A DNA stretch of 28,702 nt from Thermoplasmata archaeon (GTDB taxonomy: Archaea > Thermoplasmatota > Thermoplasmata > UBA184): positions 1 through 28,702 of the forward strand of contig JAKAZU010000011.1 of assembly GCA_021826525.1 (NCBI GenBank), in the 5' to 3' direction. Below are positions 15,267 through 22,635 of this stretch, in pieces. Under the pieces are notes generated by a model that saw only the letters and a list, made by a program, of their open reading frames with translations, made no database searches and was not told where the DNA came from. The stretch's first letter is position 1. The number at the start of each line of letters is the position of its first letter. Position numbers and translations under genes: made by a program.

Positions 15267-16540
15267 GGTCCGCTGGCGGGCCCGAGGATCCGGGCCGTCA
15301 TCGCGAGCCACCGCTCACGCTCCGGTCCGGGGGGGAGGCGTCGCAGCTCATCGAGCGGGGTCCGCAACATCTGTCGGACCAAGCGCTGGGAGAAATGGTC
15401 GATCGCTTCCCGCTGCGACACGGTGAGCCGCCCGAAGTACGGCTGCGCACGTTGGAGCTCCTCGCGACGGATGGAGTCGATGGCCCGCATCAGCGCGTCG
15501 ACGTCCGGAGAGCCGAGTTCCTTCGAGAGCTGCTCGGAACGCTCGAGGGCTCGGGCCCGAGCGACGCGGTCGAGGGCCGCGGAGTCGGCCGGAGGGGGAT
15601 GACGCAAATGCAGTTCGGCAAGGTCGACCAGTCGGATGCCGGGGAGTTCGGCCACGCGGGGGTCGATGTTCCGCGGCACCCCGAGATCTACGAGGACGAT
15701 CCCCCGATCGCGTCCGATGAGGTCGATCGGACGCAGGATCCTCTCCCCCGCTTTCGCGGCCGCGACGACCCCATCGCACAACGGCAGTTCCGCCGCGATC
15801 GCGTCGATCGATGCCGCCCGTGCGCCGTTCGCCCGGAGGAAGTCATCGGACGGCGGCTTGTGGCGATAGAGGATGGTGGTGCGCGCGTACGGACCGAGCG
15901 CCTCTACGACCTGGGACCCTACGGTTCCGGATCCCACGACGAGGACACGGGGGAACGGTCGGGCGATCTCCTCCAGCAGCGTGGTCGCCGCGATCGAGGC
16001 GATCGATCGCCGGGAGGGGGCGGGTCCCTCCCAGTGGTCCGTAGCGTCGATCGCCGAACGAAAGAGATCCCCGAGGACGCTGCGGGGGTGACGGGTACGG
16101 ATCCGGTGTCCGGCGGCGCGAATCTGTTCGCGGACCTCCCGCTCGCCCCACGCGAGCGACTCGAGCCCAGCGGCCACGCGATACAGGTGATGTACGGCCT
16201 CCGTACCGGTCCACTCCCTCCACGCGTCGGCGCGGCCCGGGAGGGATGCCCGGAACGAAGCGATGGGCGCATGGTGAAGCACGACGCACTCCACGCGGTG
16301 GCACGTCCGCACCAGCGCGAGCTCCTTGAGCTCGGGGTGGTCATTCCAAAGGGCGGTGAGCCGGTCGGGGCTGGCCGCCTTCGTGACGGCTTCCAGCTCG
16401 TCTAAAGAGGCAGTGGACAGGCTGAACTCCAGGACGGTCAGGGAGAGGCCATCCGGGGGTCGGTCCCAGGCCACGTCGGCCGATGAGGACCTGGGAACGG
16501 AATCCGTTGAGAGGGCCACGGTTCCGGCGAACTCCTCCAC
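15263..16540 (-). CDS. hemA: Glutamyl-tRNA reductase, first gene of the heme operon
   Basis: The enzyme reduces glutamyl-tRNA to glutamate-1-semialdehyde with NADPH, the committed step of tetrapyrrole synthesis. The 425-residue form has the catalytic Cys80 in VRTCHRVE (usually TCNRxE, so the residue after Cys is His instead of Asn), GLESLAWGEREVREQI, the NADPH loop VLVVGSGTVGSQVVEALG and a C-terminal dimerisation helix region. The start is GTG 16540, because a TATA-like element is centred 26 bases upstream; the longer frame would begin upstream of that promoter. The N-terminus carries about 30 extra residues before the family core. The operon promoter lies in a 189-bp gap shared with the divergent Fe-S carrier gene. 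Confidence 0.94.
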   Translation of the reverse strand: MEEFAGTVALSTDSVPRSSSADVAWDRPPDGLSLTVLEFSLSTASLDELEAVTKAASPDRLTALWNDHPELKELALVRTCHRVECVVLHHAPIASFRASLPGRADAWREWTGTEAVHHLYRVAAGLESLAWGEREVREQIRAAGHRIRTRHPRSVLGDLFRSAIDATDHWEGPAPSRRSIASIAATTLLEEIARPFPRVLVVGSGTVGSQVVEALGPYARTTILYRHKPPSDDFLRANGARAASIDAIAAELPLCDGVVAAAKAGERILRPIDLIGRDRGIVLVDLGVPRNIDPRVAELPGIRLVDLAELHLRHPPPADSAALDRVARARALERSEQLSKELGSPDVDALMRAIDSIRREELQRAQPYFGRLTVSQREAIDHFSQRLVRQMLRTPLDELRRLPPGPERERWLAMTARILGPASGP

Positions 16541-16560
16541 CGATGGACGGAGCGTTTCCG

Positions 16561-16571
16561 CCTTTATTCGG
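16561..16571 (-). promoter_or_regulatory. TATA-like element of the heme operon
   Basis: The minus strand reads CGAATAAAGG, centred about 26 bases upstream of the hemA GTG at 16540. It is the only clear promoter I see for all eight heme genes, since the later genes overlap or nearly abut one another. Confidence 0.6.
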
Positions 16572-16729
16572 GGATGTATGAACCACGGCGCCGACCCCAA
16601 GGTTACCGATCCGCCGAGGGGAGAGCCCCTGACACGGCGACGCACGAGACTGGCCCGCCGGCGAATGTCGCTGCCTACGTCACGAAGCCCTTAAGTCCCA
16701 GTCGTCCTCGTTTCTCTCGGAGAGCTACC

Positions 16730-17137
16730 ATGTTCGCTATCGAGGTCAAGCCGGCCGCCGCCCAGCAGGTCAAGCAGTTGATGGCCGGGCAGAAACCCGG
16801 CATCGGGGTCCGCGTCTATGCCCAGCCCGGGGGCGGGAGCTGCGGGAGTGGGTGCGGATGCGGCGCGGGTCCGGCCGCGGCCTCCTTCGGGATGGCGTTC
16901 GCTAAGCCCCGACCCGACGACGAGGTCGTGAACGTCGACGGGCTCCAGGTCATCGTCGACCCGTCCAGCGTACCGCTCGTCAACGGGGCCGTTATCGACT
17001 ACGTGGAGGACATCCACGAGTCGGGGTTCAAGATCACCAACCCGACCCTTCCCGTTCCCGACGAGGCGGGAATGGCCGGCGGCTGCACCTCTTGCGGATC
17101 GAACTCGGCCAACGGCGGCGGCTGCGGTTGTGGGTAG
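16730..17137 (+). CDS. A-type Fe-S cluster carrier protein (IscA/ErpA/HesB family), cysteine-rich
   Basis: A-type carriers hold and deliver Fe-S clusters. The 135-residue product follows the family: FAIEVKPAAAQQVKQLM, then VRVYAQPGGGSCG with Cys38, then GLQVIVDPSSVPLVNGAVID, YVEDIHESGFKITNP and the terminal CGCG (Cys132, Cys134). Cys38/132/134 match the family's cluster-binding triad. Four more cysteines (42, 44, 119, 122) lie in two glycine-rich insertions, which is unusual. I chose ATG 16730 because the family begins there; the frame is open upstream but lacks homology. TTAAG at about 16691 is a possible TATA element. It is divergent from the heme operon, suggesting shared control of iron use. 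Confidence 0.9.
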   Translation: MFAIEVKPAAAQQVKQLMAGQKPGIGVRVYAQPGGGSCGSGCGCGAGPAAASFGMAFAKPRPDDEVVNVDGLQVIVDPSSVPLVNGAVIDYVEDIHESGFKITNPTLPVPDEAGMAGGCTSCGSNSANGGGCGCG

Positions 17138-17224
17138 GGTAGAACCGCACGTTCGCTCCGTAGGGAGCCGCCACGCGCGACGACGGACCCACCGCGGGGA
17201 TTGGTTAGGTTTGTCCAGCGCCGT

Positions 17225-17236
17225 CCCTAAGTATCG
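17225..17236 (+). promoter_or_regulatory. TATA-like element of the ABC exporter operon
   Basis: CCTAAGTATC is centred about 30 bases before ATG 17261. Confidence 0.4.
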
Positions 17237-17260
17237 CGCTCGGCGTGCCGCGCTCCTCCC

Positions 17261-18193
17261 ATGAGCGCGGAGCCTCTTCGCAGCCACGACCTTCGGAAGG
17301 TTTACCAGTCCCGCGGGGCGCCGCCGACGACGGCCCTCGCCGGCGTTTCCCTGGAGGTGCACCGCGGCGAGCGCGTCGCCCTCCTAGGTCGGAACGGGGC
17401 CGGCAAGACCACGTTCCTGAGGATTGCGAGCACGCTCCTGCGCCCGACCTCCGGCACGATCGAGATTTTCGGCCATGACGCGGACCGGGACCCGGAGCTC
17501 GCCCGACCGTTGATCGCGGTCGTGCCGCAGGAAGGGAAGCCGTTCTTCCACCTGACCCCCTACGAACAGGTATACACCTACCTGCGCGCCCGCGGCTTCT
17601 CGCGCGAGGTCGGGAAGGCGCGGACCGCGGAGGCGCTCGAGAAGATGGGGCTCACCGATATCCAGGACCGTCTCGCGATCACCCTCTCCGGCGGACAGCG
17701 TCAGCGAACGATGGTCGCGACCGTGATCGCGACCGAGGCCCCGCTCCTCTTCCTGGACGAACCGACGATCGGGATGGATCCCTTCGCGCGACGGGCCGTG
17801 TGGGATGCGCTGCGCGAGCTCACGCGCCGCGGATCGACGATGCTCCTGACCACCCACTACCTCGACGAAGCCGAAGCGCTCAGCGACCGCCTCTACATCA
17901 TCGACCGGGGCCGGGTCCTTGTGAAGGGGACGGCCGAGGAGCTCAAGGCGTCGGTCGGGGGGACCCTCAAAGTCACGCTCGCGAAGGGAGCGGAGCGTCG
18001 TCCGCTCTTCGAGTCGTTCGGCGAGTGCGTGGTCGACGGGAGCTCCTGCACCGTGATCGTCTCTCCCGAAAAGCTCGGGGAGCTGATGGCGGTCGCCGTC
18101 CGGGAACAGCTCACCGCCACCGTGGGCCCCGTCACGCTCGAAGAGGCGTTCCTGAGGTTCGTCGGCCGATCGATCAATGAGGACGACAACTGA
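17261..18193 (+). CDS. ABC-2-type exporter ATP-binding protein
   Basis: This is the cytoplasmic ATPase of an export system, 310 residues. Visible are Walker A GRNGAGKTT (43-51), the Q-loop VVPQEGKPFF, the signature LSGGQRQR, Walker B LLFLDEPTIGMD and the switch His in LLTTHYLDEAEALSDR. The DEPTIGMDP form and the C-terminal extension of about 80 residues are those of the DrrA/CcmA-like (ABC-2) class, not of importers. It overlaps the first permease gene by 17 bases. What it exports is not shown by the sequence. Confidence 0.93.
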   Translation: MSAEPLRSHDLRKVYQSRGAPPTTALAGVSLEVHRGERVALLGRNGAGKTTFLRIASTLLRPTSGTIEIFGHDADRDPELARPLIAVVPQEGKPFFHLTPYEQVYTYLRARGFSREVGKARTAEALEKMGLTDIQDRLAITLSGGQRQRTMVATVIATEAPLLFLDEPTIGMDPFARRAVWDALRELTRRGSTMLLTTHYLDEAEALSDRLYIIDRGRVLVKGTAEELKASVGGTLKVTLAKGAERRPLFESFGECVVDGSSCTVIVSPEKLGELMAVAVREQLTATVGPVTLEEAFLRFVGRSINEDDN

Positions 18194-18950
18194 AGGCACG
18201 GCCCCCGCGCGCTCGCGGGCGTTCCGAGGACTACCGGCGTTTTTCTGGACGGAGGTCCTGGTCCAGGCGAACGAGCTCACCGCGATGGCCACGAGCATGG
18301 TCATCCAAGGGGTCGTGCTCGTCTTCGTCTGGATCCTAGACCCCTCGCTGCTCGGCATCGCCTTCGTCGGCGCGCTGATCTTTTCGATGTTCACGATGGG
18401 CCAGCGCCTCCTGAACGAGGCCGCCTACATCCGGATCGACCACAAGGCGAACGACCTCTACCTCGCGAGCCCGCTCTCGCCCGAGGGGTACTTCCTCGGG
18501 ATGGCCGGCGGGATCCTCTTCGTGTACATCACGCCGGTCATCGTGATGGGGATCCTCGCGGAGATCGTCGTACGCTTCACGTTGCCCGAGGTCGCCCTGC
18601 TCCTCGCGCTGTGCTTGTGCGTGTGGATCTCGAGCGCGTCGATCGGATACACCTTCTCGACATTCTTCCGGGACAACCGGGCGATCTGGGCCTACGCGAG
18701 CCTCTTCTTCACGACGTTCGGGGTGGTCTTCCCGGTGTTCTACCCGCTGACGGCATTTCCGGCCGGCCTTCAGCCGATCGCGCTCCTTCTCCCGCCGAGT
18801 GCGGCCGCGAGCCTGATGCAGGCGGCGATCGGCGCGATCCCGGTGGTGACCTCGCGGATCCTCTTTGCGGCCATCGCCCTGGTGGCCGAGACGACCGCGC
18901 TCTTCGGGTTCGCGATCTACTGGGCCCGTCGCACGGTCCGGGAGGGTTAG
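18177..18950 (+). CDS. ABC-2-type transporter permease, first of a pair
   Basis: A 257-residue membrane protein with six predicted membrane segments. It begins FFWTEVLVQANELTAMATSM and continues with the family pattern RIDHKANDLYLASPLSPEGY, the coupling helix region of ABC-2 permeases, and SIGYTFSTFFRDNRAIWAYA. The start ATG 18177 lies inside the ATPase gene, and the stop is three bases before the next permease start. The two permeases look like distant paralogues that would form a heterodimer over an ATPase dimer. Confidence 0.88.
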   Translation: MRTTTEGTAPARSRAFRGLPAFFWTEVLVQANELTAMATSMVIQGVVLVFVWILDPSLLGIAFVGALIFSMFTMGQRLLNEAAYIRIDHKANDLYLASPLSPEGYFLGMAGGILFVYITPVIVMGILAEIVVRFTLPEVALLLALCLCVWISSASIGYTFSTFFRDNRAIWAYASLFFTTFGVVFPVFYPLTAFPAGLQPIALLLPPSAAASLMQAAIGAIPVVTSRILFAAIALVAETTALFGFAIYWARRTVREG

Positions 18951-18953
18951 CGC

Positions 18954-19739
18954 ATGGCGAGCCGCGCCGTCGACATCGTGGAGGAGGCGAGCCGCCGCCG
19001 GGGCCACGCCCTGCCGGCGTTCGCGATCGTCGGCTGGCGATGGATCGGTCGGAACCCGGCGGTCGCGATCGCGCCCATCCTGCTGCCGTTCATGTTCCTG
19101 TTCTTCCTGCGCCTCATCGGACCGCAGTACTTCGCGCTCGAGATCGCCGGCGCGATGCTCTTCACGATGCAGAACATCGGCTCGTGGACGCTCGGCGACA
19201 GCGCCGTCTGGCGGATCGAGTGCTCGCTCCAGGACCTCTTCGTCGCGAGCCCGCTCGGGCGCCTCCGCTACCTCTTCGGGATCGCGTTCTCGAACCTGAT
19301 CGCGATGATCCCCGCCCTCGCGATCCTCGGGACGCTCCTAGCTTGGCAGGTCACCCAGGACGGAGCCGTGTTCGGGGTGTACCCGCTCCTCGTGCTCGTC
19401 GGGAGCCTGTTCGTGCTGTGGGTGCTGTTCAGCGCGATTGGGATCGGCATCTCGAGCCGCATCAAGACCCAGCGGGCGATCTACCCCGTCGGCAACCTCA
19501 CGTTCACCGTCCTCGGCATGCTCGCTCCGCTCTACTACCCCATCGCGATCCTCCCCTCGGTCTGGCAGGACGTAGCGCACTTCGTGCCCACGACCTATGC
19601 GGCTCTCCTGGTCCAGGGAGCTCTCGGGATCACTCCGCAGCCGGTTACGAACATGGTCGTCTACGCCGGGCTCCTCCTCTTCAGCGCGGCGGTGGGGATC
19701 TGGATCGCCCTACGGCTCTACCGGTGGCGGACCGACTGA
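18954..19739 (+). CDS. ABC-2-type transporter permease, second of a pair
   Basis: A 261-residue membrane protein with six predicted membrane segments. It repeats the motif order of its neighbour: FAIVGWRWIGRNPAVAIAPI, WRIECSLQDLFVASPLGRLR (coupling region) and GIGISSRIKTQRAIYPVGNL. ATG 18954 follows the first permease by three bases. The operon is ATPase, permease, permease, with no accessory protein. Its place next to heme and Fe-S genes allows heme or cofactor export, but lipid or drug export is just as possible. Confidence 0.88.
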   Translation: MASRAVDIVEEASRRRGHALPAFAIVGWRWIGRNPAVAIAPILLPFMFLFFLRLIGPQYFALEIAGAMLFTMQNIGSWTLGDSAVWRIECSLQDLFVASPLGRLRYLFGIAFSNLIAMIPALAILGTLLAWQVTQDGAVFGVYPLLVLVGSLFVLWVLFSAIGIGISSRIKTQRAIYPVGNLTFTVLGMLAPLYYPIAILPSVWQDVAHFVPTTYAALLVQGALGITPQPVTNMVVYAGLLLFSAAVGIWIALRLYRWRTD

Positions 19740-20154
19740 CGCTCCCTCGGCTCCCGGCCGCCGTTGGCGGGTGCCGGACCCCGCGCGGTTCGGGGCCGAT
19801 CCCGGGTCCGAACCCCGTTGGGCCGACCCGCTCCCGCTGCGGACCACGGAGGCCGGAATGAACGGGCGGCCCCTCGCAACGAGACACCGCGGGTGGGGCC
19901 CTACGGCCCCGGGGGCTTCTGCGGGCCCGCCGGCGCCCGCGGGCCTGCCCCGTCGGGAAACAATTATCGGGCTCCCGACCCGACGACCCGCGAGCAAACG
20001 TTCAAACCCTCCGTCGACCTAGGACCTTTGGTGGCTGCGAGCATCGAACCCGGTCCTTCCTCGGTTTCCTTCGGTACCGGCCGGCCCGCGGCAGCTTCGG
20101 TCCTTGTTCCATTCCTCTCTCTACGCGAGGGAGGACCGTAGGAAACCTGCAACG
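19740..20154 (+). other. 415-bp intergenic region with three consecutive GC hairpins
   Basis: Three stem-loops lie within 85 bases: GGGGCC-CTAC-GGCCCC (19895-19910), GGCCCGC/GCGGGCC with an 8-base loop (19924-19945) and GTCGGGA/TCCCGAC (19952-19979). AAACAATTATC in the third loop is the only AT-rich spot and could be a TATA element for a transcript leading to aIF1. No tRNA or protein gene was found. Confidence 0.5.
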
Positions 20155-20472
20155 ATGTGTCCGGACGAGTTTGACGAGATTTTGAGCGCCCTCGACCGAG
20201 AGACCGCGCGTATCCGCGTACGGGCGGAGCCCCGAAGATACAACAAACCGGCGACGGTGATCTCGGGATTCCCTCCGGGCGTCGATCTGGAGGAAACGAC
20301 GCGCGCGCTCAAGAACCGGCTGGCCACGGGAGGTAGCGTCGTGGACGGGGAGGTCTACCTGCAGGGGGACCACCGCGCCCGGATCCGGGACGAGCTCGCC
20401 CGGCTCGGCTTCGACCCGGAGACGATCGAGGTTTCGGACGCCGCGCTACCCAAACGAGGACGGCACGGGTAG
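20155..20472 (+). CDS. Translation initiation factor aIF1 / SUI1 family
   Basis: A 105-residue protein of the eIF1/SUI1 family, which in archaea binds the small ribosomal subunit and checks start-codon choice. The core reads IRVRAEPRRYNKPATVISGF (about 20-39), then LKNRLATGGSV, then VYLQGDHRARIRDELARLGF. The family's K-TGGx and LQGDH motifs are both present. ATG 20155 gives normal family length; upstream in-frame sequence shows no homology. Confidence 0.93.
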   Translation: MCPDEFDEILSALDRETARIRVRAEPRRYNKPATVISGFPPGVDLEETTRALKNRLATGGSVVDGEVYLQGDHRARIRDELARLGFDPETIEVSDAALPKRGRHG

Positions 20473-20734
20473 CCGAAGCACCGTACTCGCTGTGAGCCAC
20501 CTGACGGTCACTCCGGCTCTTCCCCGTGACCGGGAAGGGTGTGCGCGGTCCCCACGGCCGAGATCGGCATCGCCCACCACACCGTGATTGGGCCGAATGG
20601 GCGGAAACCGCACAAGTTGGCCAGAGACGTGGGGTCCGAGGAACCTGTTCCTCCCCCACCTGAACCCGAGGACCCGATGAAGGCCCCGAGCGGACTGCGG
20701 GAGGCCCGGAGTGTTGCTATCTCGGCGGGGGGCT
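20473..20734. other. Intergenic, 262 bp, nothing recognised
   Basis: Separates aIF1 from the convergent HepT gene. Short frames on both strands show no family features. No tRNA fold was found. Confidence 0.4.
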
Positions 20735-21118
20735 TCAGACCGAGCCGTCTCCGTCAGAAACCGCCCCTCGCTCTCGGGGGAACCCCGGTTTCACCCGTGC
20801 CTGCCGCAGCTGGGACACGAGCAAGGGGAGCCTCCGCGTGATGAACTCCCACACATCGTCCGGGCGAATCGAGGCGTAGCCGTGATGGTAGTCCTGACGT
20901 AACCGGCTCAACTCGCGCCAATCGATACGCGGATTGTCGCGGGCGAGGCCTCTCCACAGCTTATCGGCTTCCTCGGTGAAGTTCGAGAGTCTCCACATGA
21001 CCGCATCCTGAAGCTTCTGGTCGGTGAGGAACGCCTTGCGTCCCTCCCGAGCGTATGCCAACACATCTTCGCCGTTTTCGATCATTCGGGCGAGGCGGAC
21101 CTTGTTCTCCGCAGTCAC
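20735..21118 (-). CDS. hepT: HepT-like HEPN-domain toxin of a type VII toxin-antitoxin pair
   Basis: A 127-residue all-helical HEPN/DUF86-type protein. The RNase motif RX4HXY reads R74-QDYH-H79-G-Y81, exactly as in HepT toxins, where the Tyr is the site of AMPylation by the MntA partner. In known systems HepT is an RNase silenced by that modification. The GTG start at 21118 overlaps the antitoxin stop as GTGA, so the antitoxin is made first. The longer upstream frame is only the shadow of the antitoxin gene. Activity is inferred from the motif. Confidence 0.88.
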   Translation of the reverse strand: MTAENKVRLARMIENGEDVLAYAREGRKAFLTDQKLQDAVMWRLSNFTEEADKLWRGLARDNPRIDWRELSRLRQDYHHGYASIRPDDVWEFITRRLPLLVSQLRQARVKPGFPRERGAVSDGDGSV

Positions 21119-21552
21119 AGAGGGACCGCCTCCGCCTCCACCTTGGGGCGAATCGACCAATGCAGCGCCTCGAGAGTCACGACATCTGCCTTCCGGCCCA
21201 GCAGATCTTCCAGCGCGAGGGGGAGGTCGAGGAACGCCACCGGCGGGTGCTCTCGTTTCCACTCCACGAGGAGGTCCACGTCGCTGTCGGGACGGGCCTC
21301 TCGGCGGCGGACCGAGCCGAAGACGCGGAGCCGTCGCACCCCGAACTTCCGGGCCAGCCTCCGAATCTCATCCCGGCGGGGCGTGATGATCTCTTCGATG
21401 CCAAGCCCCTTCCCGAGCTTCACCGGACGAATCTTCGGAACTGCGTAGAGCCTCGACCGGCACCTCGGGCATGCGGGGACCCGGGTCTTCCTCGGAATCC
21501 ACTCGTAGGTGCACCGGTAGCAATGGAGACGGGGGAGGACGACGTCGGGCAT
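21115..21552 (-). CDS. mntA: MntA-like nucleotidyltransferase antitoxin with N-terminal zinc ribbon
   Basis: A 145-residue protein. Residues 11-31 form a zinc ribbon with Cys11/Cys14 and Cys28/Cys31 (CYRC and CPRC). Residues about 52-140 are a minimal nucleotidyltransferase with the GSX10DXD motif (Gly79-Ser80, Asp91, Asp93) and a third acidic residue, Asp123, in KADVVT. In characterised pairs this enzyme AMPylates the HepT tyrosine. The zinc ribbon is an extra part not found in the model MntA and could bind DNA or RNA, perhaps for autoregulation. A TATA-like CTTAACTTTC is centred about 25 bases before the ATG. Confidence 0.87.
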   Translation of the reverse strand: MPDVVLPRLHCYRCTYEWIPRKTRVPACPRCRSRLYAVPKIRPVKLGKGLGIEEIITPRRDEIRRLARKFGVRRLRVFGSVRRREARPDSDVDLLVEWKREHPPVAFLDLPLALEDLLGRKADVVTLEALHWSIRPKVEAEAVPL

Positions 21553-21571
21553 CGATAGTGCGAGGAACTCG

Positions 21572-21583
21572 GGAAAGTTAAGA
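21572..21583 (-). promoter_or_regulatory. TATA-like element of the mntA-hepT operon
   Basis: Minus-strand CTTAACTTTC, centred about 25 bases before ATG 21552, in an AT-rich pocket. Confidence 0.5.
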
Positions 21584-21760
21584 ACTTCGGTATGGCGAAG
21601 AATCGTGTTATCTTGTATTGATGGGCCGTCACGACCGGTCGTGGGCGGCGTGGCGCGTCACGATGCGATTGCGCCTCATGCGCTCAATTTGCACAAAATG
21701 GCTGGCGCTGTGCGGTCCGACGAACCTATTAGGCGCTCATCTAAGACTGACCGGAGAACC

Positions 21761-22618
21761 ATGAGCGAGTACGCCCATCCCGAAGTCTTGGTCGACACCG
21801 ACTGGGCCGAGAAGCACGCCAAGGATACGAACGTTCGGATCGCCGAGGTCGACTACGACCCCGCGGCGAACTACGACCAGGGACATATTCCCGGATCCGT
21901 CCTGATGGACTGGCGCAAGGACATCAACGACCCCCTCTCCCGGGACATCGTGTCGAAAGACGCGCTCACGGCCCTCCTTCGCAAGGCCGGGATCCACGAA
22001 GACACGACCCTCCTTCTGTACGGGGACTTCAACAACTGGTTCGCGTCGTTCGCGTTCTGGGTCTTGCAGTACTACGGGATCAAGAACGTGAAACTGATCA
22101 ACGGCGGTCGCAAGAAGTGGATCGCCGAGGATCGACCGCTCACGAAGGAGGTTCCGAGCTATCCGGCCGGCCGTATCACGGCGGGAAACCCGAACGAACA
22201 CCTTCGCGCCTACTTGGACGACGTGCGCAAGGAGCTCCGGCACGTCCAAGCCGGGAAAACGGTACTGGTCGATGTCCGTGGGCCCAAGGAGTTCTCGGGC
22301 GAGATCACCGCCCCGCCCGAGTACCCGACGGAGCACGCGCAGCGCGGGGGCCACATCCCTGGCGCGAAGAACATCCCGTGGGCCTCCGCCGTCAACGACG
22401 ACGGGACGTTCAAGTCCCGGGAGGAGCTCGAGGCGATCTACGGGGGCAAGGGCGTCACCGCGGGGACCCCCACGATCACCTACTGCCGGATCGGGGAGCG
22501 CTCGAGCGTGACGTGGTTCGTCCTCACCTACCTACTGGGCCACGAGAAGGTACGGAACTACGATGGATCCTGGACGGAGTGGGGGAACCTCGTGCGGACC
22601 CCGATCGAAAAGCCCTAA
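21761..22618 (+). CDS. Two-domain rhodanese-type sulfurtransferase
   Basis: The enzyme would move sulfane sulfur from thiosulfate or a similar donor to an acceptor. The 285 residues form two rhodanese domains. The N-terminal one (about 8-130) carries EVDYDPAANYDQGHIPGSV but has no cysteine at its loop (LLYGDFNNW), so it is inactive. The C-terminal one (about 160-285) has LVDVRGPKEFSGE, GGHIPGAKNIPW and the active loop CRIGERS with Cys242. ATG 21761 is used because the preceding frame has no homology and a CCTATTAGG element lies about 31 bases upstream. It converges on the GcvH/TusA-like gene, an apt sulfur-carrier neighbour. Confidence 0.93.
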   Translation: MSEYAHPEVLVDTDWAEKHAKDTNVRIAEVDYDPAANYDQGHIPGSVLMDWRKDINDPLSRDIVSKDALTALLRKAGIHEDTTLLLYGDFNNWFASFAFWVLQYYGIKNVKLINGGRKKWIAEDRPLTKEVPSYPAGRITAGNPNEHLRAYLDDVRKELRHVQAGKTVLVDVRGPKEFSGEITAPPEYPTEHAQRGGHIPGAKNIPWASAVNDDGTFKSREELEAIYGGKGVTAGTPTITYCRIGERSSVTWFVLTYLLGHEKVRNYDGSWTEWGNLVRTPIEKP

Positions 22619-22635
22619 GCGGGGCCACCCCGACC

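Noticed and set aside
19990..20060. TTCAAAC and similar T-loop-like strings suggesting a tRNA
   Set aside because: No pairing 5-bp T-stem and no acceptor stem could be built on either strand.
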